From positions 1-5,437 of the forward strand of contig JAPLGR010000711.1 in the NCBI GenBank assembly GCA_026390045.1: a stretch of 5,437 nt of DNA, given 5' to 3'. This document shows, one piece after another, positions 1 to 5,161 of this stretch. Both the position numbers and the translations under genes were made by a program. Within the stretch, counting starts at the first letter, position 1, and each line of letters starts with the position of its first letter. The DNA is from Chloroflexota bacterium. GTDB lineage: Bacteria > Chloroflexota > Anaerolineae > Anaerolineales > E44-bin32. The notes below the pieces were generated by a model, which saw only the letters and a program-made list of their open reading frames with translations, was not told where the DNA came from and made no database searches.

Positions 1-105
1 CAGGGAAGGTGCCGGACCGCCGGAAGGTGCGCGGGAACGGAATCCCAACGTCCGGAAGAGGGGCCTCGGCCTCAGATGCACTCGGGCGGCAACCAAGGAG
101 GGTGA
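1..105 (+). other. Unassigned leader; possible 3' end of an upstream gene
   Basis: Frame 1 is open from the window edge to a TGA at 103-105, directly before the GTG start of nnr. It would encode a 34-residue Gly/Arg/Pro-rich tail ending HSGGNQGG. A gene ending here would be tightly coupled to nnr, since its stop codon lies inside the spacing between the nnr Shine-Dalgarno sequence and start. The tail matches no family I recognise, and 34 open codons in high-GC DNA is weak evidence. A 9-base direct repeat (GGAAGGTGC at 4-12 and 22-30) lies in it and yields a repeated Gly-Arg-Cys in frame 1. No convincing promoter was found. It may simply be intergenic. Confidence 0.25.
95..101 (+). promoter_or_regulatory. 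Shine-Dalgarno sequence of nnr
   Basis: AAGGAGG lies four bases before the GTG at 106 and is a near-perfect complement to the 16S rRNA 3' end. It decides for this GTG over the in-frame ATG at 133, which would remove the first nine residues of the epimerase domain. Confidence 0.8.
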
Positions 106-1731
106 GTGTTCAAAGTTGTCTCGGTGGAACAGATGCGGGAAATCGAGCGCGCGGCGGATGCCGGTGGGCTGACCTATGCCACGATGATGGAGAACGCCGG
201 GCGAAGCGTCGCACAGCACATCCTGCAGCGGACCCCCGAGATCGCCGGGCGCAGGGTTGCCATCCTGGTGGGCACAGGCAACAACGGGGGCGATGGGCTG
301 GTCGTGGGCCACTACCTGGCGGAGGCTGGGGCGCAGGTCGCGGCGTACCTATTGAAGGAGCGACCGGCAGATGATGTCAACCTCACTCGGCTGCAGGGCC
401 ATGGTGCTTTGATCGCTGTTGCCGGAGCGGACCAGCGAGAGCGCGTGCTGCGGAACCTGATGGGGAGCGCTGACGTCGTAGTCGACGCGCTGCTGGGGAC
501 AGGTTTCCATCTTCCGCTCGAAGGTGCAGCAAGGGAGATGCTGGCTACGGCAGGCACCGTGCTTGCGTCGCGAGAGTCGAGGCCGTTTGTGGTCGCGGTC
601 GATTGTCCTTCGGGCCTGGATTGCGATACGGGGGACGCCGCGCCGGAAGCGCTGCCGGCCGACCTGACGGTCACTCTGGCCGCCGCCAAGCCGGGGCTGT
701 TCGCGGCTTCCGGCGCAAGGCTTATCGGTGACCTGGCGCTCGGCGACATCGGTCTGCCGGAAGGATTCGCGCAGGTGTCGAAGGCGGAGATCGAAGTCGC
801 GGAGAAGTCCATGCTGCGCGCCTGGCGCGTGCCCAGGCCGCGAGACGCACACAAGGGCACCTTCGGCCGGGCGATGGTCATTGCCGGTTCGGTCAACTAT
901 CCGGGCGCGGCGGCACTTGCAGGCGAGGCCGCGTATCGCGTCGGCGCAGGGCTGGTGACGCTGGCAGTCCCCTCACTGATCCAGGGGATGCTCGCGCCGC
1001 AGATCCCGGAGGCGACCTGGCTGCTGCTGCCGCACGAGATGGGTGCGATCAGCGAAGCCGCTGCGGCCGTTCTGGAACCCGAGCTTGCGAAGTGCGAGGC
1101 GATTCTCTTGGGTCCCGGTTTCGGACAGGATCCGGTGACCGCGGATTTCCTTGCCCGCCTGCTTCACGGCAGCGGCTCTGGGAAGCCCGGCATGGGCTTC
1201 GTGCATCCAGGCGTCGCAGCCCATGCCGCCGATACCACTCTGCCTCCGTTCATCGTCGACGCTGACGGGCTGAAGCTGCTCGCCGGATTGGATCAATGGC
1301 CGAGGCTGCTGCCCGAGCGTTCTGTCCTGACGCCGCATCCGGGGGAGATGGCCGTTCTGACGGGTCTGACAACAGAAGAGGTCCAGCGCAACCGGTTGGC
1401 GCTTGCGCGCCAGATGGCCGCTACCTGGCGCCACGTGGTCATGCTGAAGGGGGCGTACACGGTTGTCGCCGATCCGAATGGGGCATGTGCCGTCCTGCCG
1501 TTTGCGACGCCGGCCCTGGCGCGCGCCGGGACCGGGGATGTGCTTGCCGGTGCGATCGCCGGTTTTGTGGCGCAGGGGTTGGATCCGTGGCGGGCGGCGG
1601 TGATGGGCGGCTTCGTGCACGCGCGGGCGGGCGAGCTGGCGGCTGAGTCGTTGGAGGGGAGTGCGTCGGTGCTCGCCAGTGATGTGCTTGCCGGCTTGCC
1701 TTGCGCGCTGGCGGAGCTGAACGCGGCGTAG
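106..1731 (+). CDS. nnr: Bifunctional NAD(P)H-hydrate epimerase / ADP-dependent NAD(P)H-hydrate dehydratase
   Basis: Repairs hydrated NADH and NADPH (NADHX, NADPHX). The N-terminal half interconverts the R and S epimers, and the C-terminal half dehydrates S-NAD(P)HX using ADP, in the cytoplasm. The product is 541 residues, the usual size for the fused enzyme. The YjeF_N (epimerase) domain spans about residues 4-222, with GTGNNGGDG at 56-64, DALLGTG at 127-133 and DCPSGLD at 166-172. The ribokinase-like dehydratase domain spans about 245-535, with HKGTFGR at 249-255, GPGFG at 336-340, VDADGL at 384-389, TPHPGE at 409-414, LKG at 447-449 and GTGDVLAG at 475-482, where Asp478 is the expected catalytic base. 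A loop of about 20 extra residues (roughly 355-380) separates the GPG and VDADG motifs, compared with E. coli as I remember it. The start is GTG, chosen by the Shine-Dalgarno sequence. The gene is followed by a strong terminator. Confidence 0.96.
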   Translation: MFKVVSVEQMREIERAADAGGLTYATMMENAGRSVAQHILQRTPEIAGRRVAILVGTGNNGGDGLVVGHYLAEAGAQVAAYLLKERPADDVNLTRLQGHGALIAVAGADQRERVLRNLMGSADVVVDALLGTGFHLPLEGAAREMLATAGTVLASRESRPFVVAVDCPSGLDCDTGDAAPEALPADLTVTLAAAKPGLFAASGARLIGDLALGDIGLPEGFAQVSKAEIEVAEKSMLRAWRVPRPRDAHKGTFGRAMVIAGSVNYPGAAALAGEAAYRVGAGLVTLAVPSLIQGMLAPQIPEATWLLLPHEMGAISEAAAAVLEPELAKCEAILLGPGFGQDPVTADFLARLLHGSGSGKPGMGFVHPGVAAHAADTTLPPFIVDADGLKLLAGLDQWPRLLPERSVLTPHPGEMAVLTGLTTEEVQRNRLALARQMAATWRHVVMLKGAYTVVADPNGACAVLPFATPALARAGTGDVLAGAIAGFVAQGLDPWRAAVMGGFVHARAGELAAESLEGSASVLASDVLAGLPCALAELNAA

Positions 1732-1737
1732 CTCCGC
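1711..1737 (+). repeat. Inverted repeat across the nnr stop codon
   Basis: GCGGAGCT at 1711-1718 is exactly complementary to AGCTCCGC at 1730-1737, with an 11-base loop. The RNA hairpin would include the nnr stop codon (1729-1731). It lies 13 bases before the terminator stem, so the nnr mRNA would end in two successive hairpins. It might stabilise the 3' end, but eight-base repeats arise fairly easily in GC-rich DNA. Confidence 0.4.
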
Positions 1738-1750
1738 GCTCGGGACGCAA

Positions 1751-1775
1751 AGGGGCACCCTTGGCGGGTGCCCCT
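1751..1775. terminator. Bidirectional hairpin terminator between nnr and the ytxH-like gene
   Basis: AGGGGCACCC at 1751-1760 pairs perfectly with GGGTGCCCCT at 1766-1775 around a five-base loop (TTGGC), giving a 10-bp, mostly G-C stem. It lies between the stops of two convergent genes, 19 bases after nnr and 31 bases after the YtxH-domain gene on the other strand. The flanks carry only short T runs (GATTCTTGT on +, TTTGCG on -) rather than a long U tract, so termination may be partly factor-dependent. Symmetry and position suggest it serves both strands. Confidence 0.8.
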
Positions 1776-1806
1776 GATGATTCTTGTGGCTGGCGTGGAA
1801 GCGCGA

Positions 1807-2145
1807 CTAGCTGGTGGTCTCCGAGCCCTTCTTGCCGAGGCGTGCCTTCTGCTCCTCGAGCAGTACCTGGCCGCGCTTCTGCAGATCCTCCGCCCGGGAC
1901 TTGGCGTCGTGAGCCAGCTTCTCAGCCTTGGCGCGTGCGTCTGCCGCTGCGCCTTCAACCTTGACGCGGGCGTCCGCTGCAGTGCTCTCAACCTGACCCT
2001 TCAGTTCGATGCTCTTGTCTCGAATCAGCGTGCGGGTCTCCTCGCCGGACTGTGGCGCCAGGAGCAGAGCCGCCGCCGCGCCCGCGAGGCCGCCCACCAC
2101 GAAGCCCACCAGAAAGGCGCCGATATCGCTATCTCGATCCGACAT
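1807..2145 (-). CDS. YtxH domain-containing membrane-anchored protein with LEA-like 11-residue repeats
   Basis: Small protein of 112 residues. Residues 1-8 are polar, 9-30 form a Gly/Ala-rich membrane segment (starting GAFLVGFVVGG), followed at once by LLAPQSGEETR (28-38), the hallmark of the YtxH family. Residues 39-104 are predicted to form one long, highly charged amphipathic helix, with three tandem 11-residue repeats at 56-88, and the tail is KKGSETTS. YtxH of Bacillus is a general stress protein of unknown biochemical role, and I infer an envelope or stress role here. The ATG is preceded by GAGGAGAGG, a clear ribosome binding site. The upstream membrane protein gene ends only 28 bases away on the same strand, so the two are probably one operon read from the promoter near 2625. 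The gene ends at the bidirectional terminator. Confidence 0.88.
   Translation of the reverse strand: MSDRDSDIGAFLVGFVVGGLAGAAAALLLAPQSGEETRTLIRDKSIELKGQVESTAADARVKVEGAAADARAKAEKLAHDAKSRAEDLQKRGQVLLEEQKARLGKKGSETTS
1882..1980 (-). repeat. Three tandem 33-base units encoding 11-residue LEA-like repeats
   Basis: On the minus strand, 1980-1948, 1947-1915 and 1914-1882 encode three consecutive 11-residue units (residues 56-66, 67-77, 78-88 of the YtxH-domain protein) with the pattern A-x-D-A-[RK]-x-[KR]-x-E-x-[AL]. The first two units are also visibly similar in DNA sequence (about two thirds of bases identical by eye), suggesting internal duplication. An 11-residue period with alternating Ala, acidic and basic positions is the signature of group 3 LEA proteins and of apolipoprotein-like amphipathic helices. 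Confidence 0.65.
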
Positions 2146-2173
2146 TGTGTCCTCTCCTCGCAGGTTGACTGCG

Positions 2174-2551
2174 CTATGTGCCCCGACCGGGCCGGAGCAG
2201 GTCGAGTGCCCGGCGCACCGCGGCCAGTGCGCTGTTGGCCTTGATCACCGGATCCACAAGGTTGTTGCCGAGGAACGCGGTCGTGCCGCGCACGGTATCC
2301 AGGGTTTCCTGCGTTGACATCAGGATGGGACGGATCTCGTTCTGGAGCAGCGCCGTCAGGCGGGCGATCTGGACGATCAGCAACACCAGGGCCAGACCTA
2401 TGACGAGCGCCTCAGCAGCCATGAAGACGATGACGATGTCCCGAATGGTTTCTGTCTGATCGGGGCTTCTGAGCATCGCCGCCACGGCAAAGCCGGAGGC
2501 GACCAGGATCACGGCCAGAACCGCCAATCCGATCGCCACGTACGTGCGCAT
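2174..2551 (-). CDS. Two-helix membrane protein with DUF948-like tail, upstream partner of the YtxH-domain protein
   Basis: From ATG 2551 the product is 125 residues. It has two membrane segments, about residues 4-26 (starting YVAIGLAVLAV) and 39-62 (starting IVIVFMAAEA), joined by a short charged loop. A helical tail of about 60 residues then runs LLQNEIRPIL, STQETLDTVR, NNLVDPVIKA and ends RRALDLLRPGRGT. The tail resembles DUF948 proteins, which include YtxG, encoded next to YtxH in Bacillus; the match is by eye and moderate. The ATG is preceded by AGAGGA seven bases away. A longer reading from GTG 2617 adds 22 polar residues, has no Shine-Dalgarno sequence, and starts about where transcription should begin from the -10 at 2625-2630, so a leaderless longer form is possible. 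The stop is 28 bases before the ytxH-like start. Function unknown; probably membrane-bound. Confidence 0.8.
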   Translation of the reverse strand: MRTYVAIGLAVLAVILVASGFAVAAMLRSPDQTETIRDIVIVFMAAEALVIGLALVLLIVQIARLTALLQNEIRPILMSTQETLDTVRGTTAFLGNNLVDPVIKANSALAAVRRALDLLRPGRGT

Positions 2552-2558
2552 CCGGCGA

Positions 2559-2564
2559 TCCTCT
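2559..2564 (-). promoter_or_regulatory. Shine-Dalgarno sequence favouring the internal ATG of the DUF948-like gene
   Basis: The minus strand reads AGAGGA seven bases before ATG 2551-2549. This is good spacing and decides for the 125-residue product over the 147-residue reading from GTG 2617, which has only a C-rich stretch before it. Confidence 0.55.
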
Positions 2565-2624
2565 GCCGGCGGCTGCGCATCTCCCTGATCCTGAACGGGA
2601 GGCAGGCTCTCTCTCACGGGGAGG

Positions 2625-2633
2625 ATTATAGCA
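2625..2633 (-). promoter_or_regulatory. Extended -10 promoter of the DUF948-like/YtxH operon
   Basis: The minus strand reads TGC at 2633-2631 followed by TATAAT at 2630-2625, a perfect -10 hexamer with the extended TGn element, standing out in GC-rich DNA. Transcription should begin near 2617-2618. The -35 region would fall near 2648-2653 and does not resemble TTGACA, as expected when an extended -10 carries recognition. Confidence 0.65.
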
Positions 2634-2637
2634 TAGG

Positions 2638-2662
2638 CATCTCCGGAGCTGATGGAGAGATG
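2638..2662. promoter_or_regulatory. Imperfect dyad between divergent promoters, possible operator
   Basis: CATCTCC (2638-2644) faces GGAGAGATG (2654-2662), an inverted repeat with a two-base insertion in the right arm. The left arm also opens the perfect palindrome CTCCGGAG (2641-2648). The element covers the -35 regions of both divergent promoters, where a regulator could affect both. No regulator is encoded in the window. Confidence 0.35.
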
Positions 2663-2669
2663 ACCGTTG

Positions 2670-2678
2670 TGGCATAAT
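2670..2678 (+). promoter_or_regulatory. Extended -10 promoter of the L,D-transpeptidase gene
   Basis: TGG then CATAAT at 2673-2678 matches TGnTATAAT with one mismatch. Transcription would start near 2685, leaving a leader of about 12 bases that consists almost entirely of the ribosome binding site GAGGTAGG (2686-2693). This supports translation from ATG 2697 rather than TTG 2667, which lies upstream of the predicted transcript start. No clear -35 hexamer is seen. Confidence 0.5.
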
Positions 2679-2696
2679 CACGATCGAGGTAGGTGG

Positions 2697-3788
2697 ATGG
2701 ACGATGTCTCTGCGCGACAGAACTGGCTTGGCCGACGGGGCTTCCTGCGCCTTGGCGTGGCGGCCGCAGGCGGGCTGGCCATGCCTCGCTGGCTGAGGCC
2801 GGCCGTGCAGTTCCCAGAGGGGGAGCGTCTGGGACGCGTGTGCATCGCGGGGAAGGTTGACGTCAAGGCCCGGCCGGATGCGGACGCCGCCACCGTCGAG
2901 GTCCTCTACGAGGACGCCGTCGTGGTGTGGCTGCGGGAGCGCGTCGGGAACAAGCCGCTGTTCAAGAACCAGCGCTGGGTGGAGACGGAGCGCGGTTACA
3001 TCTGGTCTCCGCTCCTGCAGCCCGTGAAGAACGTGCCTAACGTTCCCGTCGAGACGCTCCCCGAGACCGGGCTGGGCCCGGGTTTTTGGGCCGAAGTGAC
3101 GGTGCCGTACGTGGATGTCGTGGTGGGCAATCCTCCGGCCCGGTCGCCATACCTGCGCGCAGCCCAACTGCCGAGGTTGTACTACTCGCAGATCGTATGG
3201 ATTGACCAAGTGCGGACCGATGACGCCGGCCGCACGTTCTACCAGATCAACGAGCGTTACGGCTACGGGGATCTGCTGTGGGCCGCAGCCGAGGCCTTCC
3301 GCCCGCTGACGGAGGATGACTGGTCGCCGATCCGGCCGGAGGTGGAGGACAAGAAGGTCGTCGTCGATCTCACGGCGCAGACGCTTGCCTGTATGGAGCA
3401 GGGGCGGGAGGTGTACTTCTGCCGCATCTCCTCCGGCGCGAAGTTCGACGCGCAGGGCAACGCGGTCGACAGGTGGTCCACGCCGATCGGCCCGCACCCG
3501 ATCTGGCGAAAGGTGTTCTCGCTGCACATGAGCGGCGGGACCACCGGCGGAGGCTACGATCTTCCTGGCATCGGGTGGACGTGTCTGTTCAGCGGGGACG
3601 GCGTGGCCATCCACTCGACGTTCTGGCACAACGACTTCGGGGAAACGAGGTCCCACGGCTGCGTGAATGCCAGCCCGGAGGACGCGCGGTGGGTATTCCG
3701 ATGGACCTCGCCCCACGTCCCGGCGATCCCCGGTGATGAAACCGTCTCAATGCCTGGCGGGACGATCGTCGAGGTCGTCGAAAGCTGA
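2697..3788 (+). CDS. Tat-exported L,D-transpeptidase (YkuD family) with SH3-like N-terminal modules
   Basis: Predicted to form L,D (3-3 type) peptidoglycan cross-links or attach proteins to the wall, outside the cytoplasmic membrane. The product is 363 residues from ATG 2697. A twin-arginine leader (RRGFLRL at 13-19, then a mild Ala/Gly-rich stretch to about 29) points to Tat export; no clear AxA cleavage site is seen. Residues about 46-107 look like a bacterial SH3 module (VDVKARP at 54-60), and about 129-206 like a second related module with paired tyrosines. The YkuD domain spans about 216-361. It has His306 in the HSTFWHNDFGE stretch and the signature SHGCVN at 319-324, with Cys322 as the catalytic nucleophile. 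The start is chosen by GAGGT six bases upstream and by the promoter position; a TTG at 2667 would add ten residues before the leader. It is divergent from the YtxH operon and convergent with the lipoprotein gene, 16 bases apart. Confidence 0.93.
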   Translation: MDDVSARQNWLGRRGFLRLGVAAAGGLAMPRWLRPAVQFPEGERLGRVCIAGKVDVKARPDADAATVEVLYEDAVVVWLRERVGNKPLFKNQRWVETERGYIWSPLLQPVKNVPNVPVETLPETGLGPGFWAEVTVPYVDVVVGNPPARSPYLRAAQLPRLYYSQIVWIDQVRTDDAGRTFYQINERYGYGDLLWAAAEAFRPLTEDDWSPIRPEVEDKKVVVDLTAQTLACMEQGREVYFCRISSGAKFDAQGNAVDRWSTPIGPHPIWRKVFSLHMSGGTTGGGYDLPGIGWTCLFSGDGVAIHSTFWHNDFGETRSHGCVNASPEDARWVFRWTSPHVPAIPGDETVSMPGGTIVEVVES

Positions 3789-3804
3789 GTGTGGTACGGC
3801 GAGG

Positions 3805-4806
3805 CTAGCGGAGTTCTCCGGTCAGCGGATCGACGCCAGTGTCGATCAGGCCTGCGGAGATGTCAGCGAGCAGACTTTCGGCGAGCGCGAGCCGCCCCTC
3901 CGAGACCACCGAGGTATTCACCAAGTGGAAGCGGATGCCGAGTGGGATGGTCGTCCCGCCCTGTCCGGTCTTGGCCTGTGTCCACGCCGCCTCGAGTGCA
4001 GCCGCAACGTCGAAGTCACCTGAGGCGATCCAGGACGGGGCCAGATCGCTGGCTGGTTCACCGACCCCCACGAGGGCAACGTCTGAGTTGGCAGGCAATC
4101 CCAGGTCGGTGAGAGACTGCGGCTGAGGTGCCACCAGGAGCGCGGAGAGGCCCTCAGCAGCGATATTCGCCGGCCTTCCCTCTAGATACGCCGGATACTC
4201 CACGTAGGGTGGGTGAACCGGGCGACAGAGGCCGCAGTAGTAGGTGCCGCCCGCGACAAAGCCGCGCGCCAAGGCGAGGTTGGCAACCGACGCGTCGAGC
4301 ACGACCGCGCCGATACGATACTCGGGCGTAACCATCGCTGCCAGGTATCCGAGCGCGAAACCAAGCTGATCGTACCGAATGCCATCGGGGGAAATCGCCG
4401 TAAGGTTGGGTGCGGGCTGCAAGCCGGCAATGCCCAGGGAAACGGTGTGCACTGCGGGATGGGTCTCCGCCCAAGGCTGAAGGCCAGGATCCGGCGGAAG
4501 GGCCACGAGCAGCGCAACTCCCGCTGCTTCGTCTTCCGGCAGAGCTTCCAGGGTGGAGAACTCCATCTCGGCGGTCACCGCCAACTGCTCAAGCGCGGCC
4601 TGAGCTTGCGCGACGAGGGCAGCGTCGGTCGCGTCACCCGCAATGGTCGGCGCGACGAGGATCATTCGCGAGGCAGCCGGCGTTGGGGAGGAGGTAGGGA
4701 TGAGCGCTGCACCGGGAGTTGCTGTTGGTGTGGGAAGCGCGGCCTGCGGGCGGTTGCATCCTGCGACCAGCGCGAGGAGTGTGGCGGCAATCAGGATGCG
4801 CCTCAT
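3805..4806 (-). CDS. Lipoprotein resembling BMP-family (Med/PnrA-like) substrate-binding proteins
   Basis: 333-residue lipoprotein, likely held on the outer face of the cytoplasmic membrane. The signal peptide is MRRILIAATLLALVAGC with lipobox LVAGC (13-17) and lipidated Cys17, followed by a Pro/Thr/Ala-rich linker (about 24-46). The rest looks like two alternating alpha/beta lobes. FALGYLAAMV (150-159) followed by YRIGAVVLD (163-171) matches the BMP pattern of a GYLAA helix before a strand, and ARGFVAGG (180-187) fits the following helix. The usual BMP ligand motif with Asp and Phe-Asn near the N-terminus is not evident, so the ligand (nucleosides in classical members) is uncertain. CGLC at 191-194 is unusual for the family. 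No permease or ATPase is encoded here. The start follows the classic lipoprotein signal, although its ribosome binding site is weak. The upstream membrane protein gene ends 40 bases earlier on the same strand, suggesting one operon with mnmA. Confidence 0.85.
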   Translation of the reverse strand: MRRILIAATLLALVAGCNRPQAALPTPTATPGAALIPTSSPTPAASRMILVAPTIAGDATDAALVAQAQAALEQLAVTAEMEFSTLEALPEDEAAGVALLVALPPDPGLQPWAETHPAVHTVSLGIAGLQPAPNLTAISPDGIRYDQLGFALGYLAAMVTPEYRIGAVVLDASVANLALARGFVAGGTYYCGLCRPVHPPYVEYPAYLEGRPANIAAEGLSALLVAPQPQSLTDLGLPANSDVALVGVGEPASDLAPSWIASGDFDVAAALEAAWTQAKTGQGGTTIPLGIRFHLVNTSVVSEGRLALAESLLADISAGLIDTGVDPLTGELR

Positions 4807-4846
4807 CTGAGTAGCCGGTCGCCCATGTACTGAAAGCATGTGTAGG

Positions 4847-5161
4847 CTAGTCCGGGCCCGGAGGTTGAGTAGGGGGCGTGCGCTTGCCTGGCGACTGGCG
4901 GGAAGTGTCTGGACGTACAAGGAAGGACACTGCCAGCAGGCCCAGCACGGTTGCCACGAGCGCCGGCAGCAGGTTGAGACTCCCCAGACGCCCGAAGCGC
5001 CACGCGAACGCCTCTGCCAGCCAGTGGCCGGCGAAGAAGCACACCCACGCGGCGAAGACGAACTGCGCCATGCGATACAGGCTGCCACCCCGGATGAGAT
5101 GGAACGCCAGGCCGCACGCTGTGGCGATCAGGAATGCGAGCAGCGCGCCGGGGAGAGTCAT
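4847..5161 (-). CDS. Small three-helix membrane protein of unknown function, coupled to mnmA
   Basis: 104 residues from ATG 5161. Three hydrophobic segments lie at about 4-23 (starting PGALLAFLIATACG), 31-52 (starting MAQFVFAAWVCFF) and 61-82 (starting SLNLLPALVATVLG), with a polar Pro-rich tail ending TPPTQPPGPD. Arg residues (24, 30, 55, 58, 83) sit in the loops and ends. I recognise no family. The ATG overlaps the mnmA stop codon as ATGA (5161-5158), and no Shine-Dalgarno sequence precedes it, so translation is probably coupled to mnmA. A longer in-frame reading to 5188 would extend further into mnmA and start with an Arg/His-rich stretch, which is less likely. The lipoprotein gene follows after 40 bases, with no obvious promoter between. 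Confidence 0.75.
   Translation of the reverse strand: MTLPGALLAFLIATACGLAFHLIRGGSLYRMAQFVFAAWVCFFAGHWLAEAFAWRFGRLGSLNLLPALVATVLGLLAVSFLVRPDTSRQSPGKRTPPTQPPGPD

Noticed and set aside
973..1991. Minus-strand open frames opposite nnr and extending toward the ytxH-like gene
   Set aside because: They are antisense to well-supported genes, run through the terminator hairpin, and have Arg/Ala/Pro-rich low-complexity translations with no ribosome binding site.
1701..2317. Plus-strand open frames across the YtxH-domain and DUF948-like genes
   Set aside because: They are antisense to two proteins with clear membrane segments and family motifs, and their translations are Arg/Pro/Ala-rich with no domain signals.
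2667..2696. TTG at 2667 as start of the L,D-transpeptidase
   Set aside because: It lies within or before the predicted -10 element and has no ribosome binding site, whereas ATG 2697 has GAGGT six bases upstream and places the twin-arginine motif at a normal distance.
2412..3716. Long open frame (434 codons) on the minus strand opposite the L,D-transpeptidase
   Set aside because: It runs antisense to a gene with clear YkuD and Tat motifs and would cross the divergent promoter region. The translation is rich in Arg, His and Pro with no family features, typical of an antisense shadow in GC-rich DNA.
4852..4861. Perfect palindrome CCGGGCCCGG
   Set aside because: It lies in the last codons of the membrane protein gene, has no loop and no T tract on either side. 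It is expected from Pro/Gly codons in GC-rich sequence.
4807..5088. Extension of the lipoprotein reading frame upstream to 5088, giving a 427-residue product
   Set aside because: The extension overlaps the three-helix membrane protein gene and lacks protein-like character, while the internal ATG at 4806 begins a textbook lipoprotein signal peptide.
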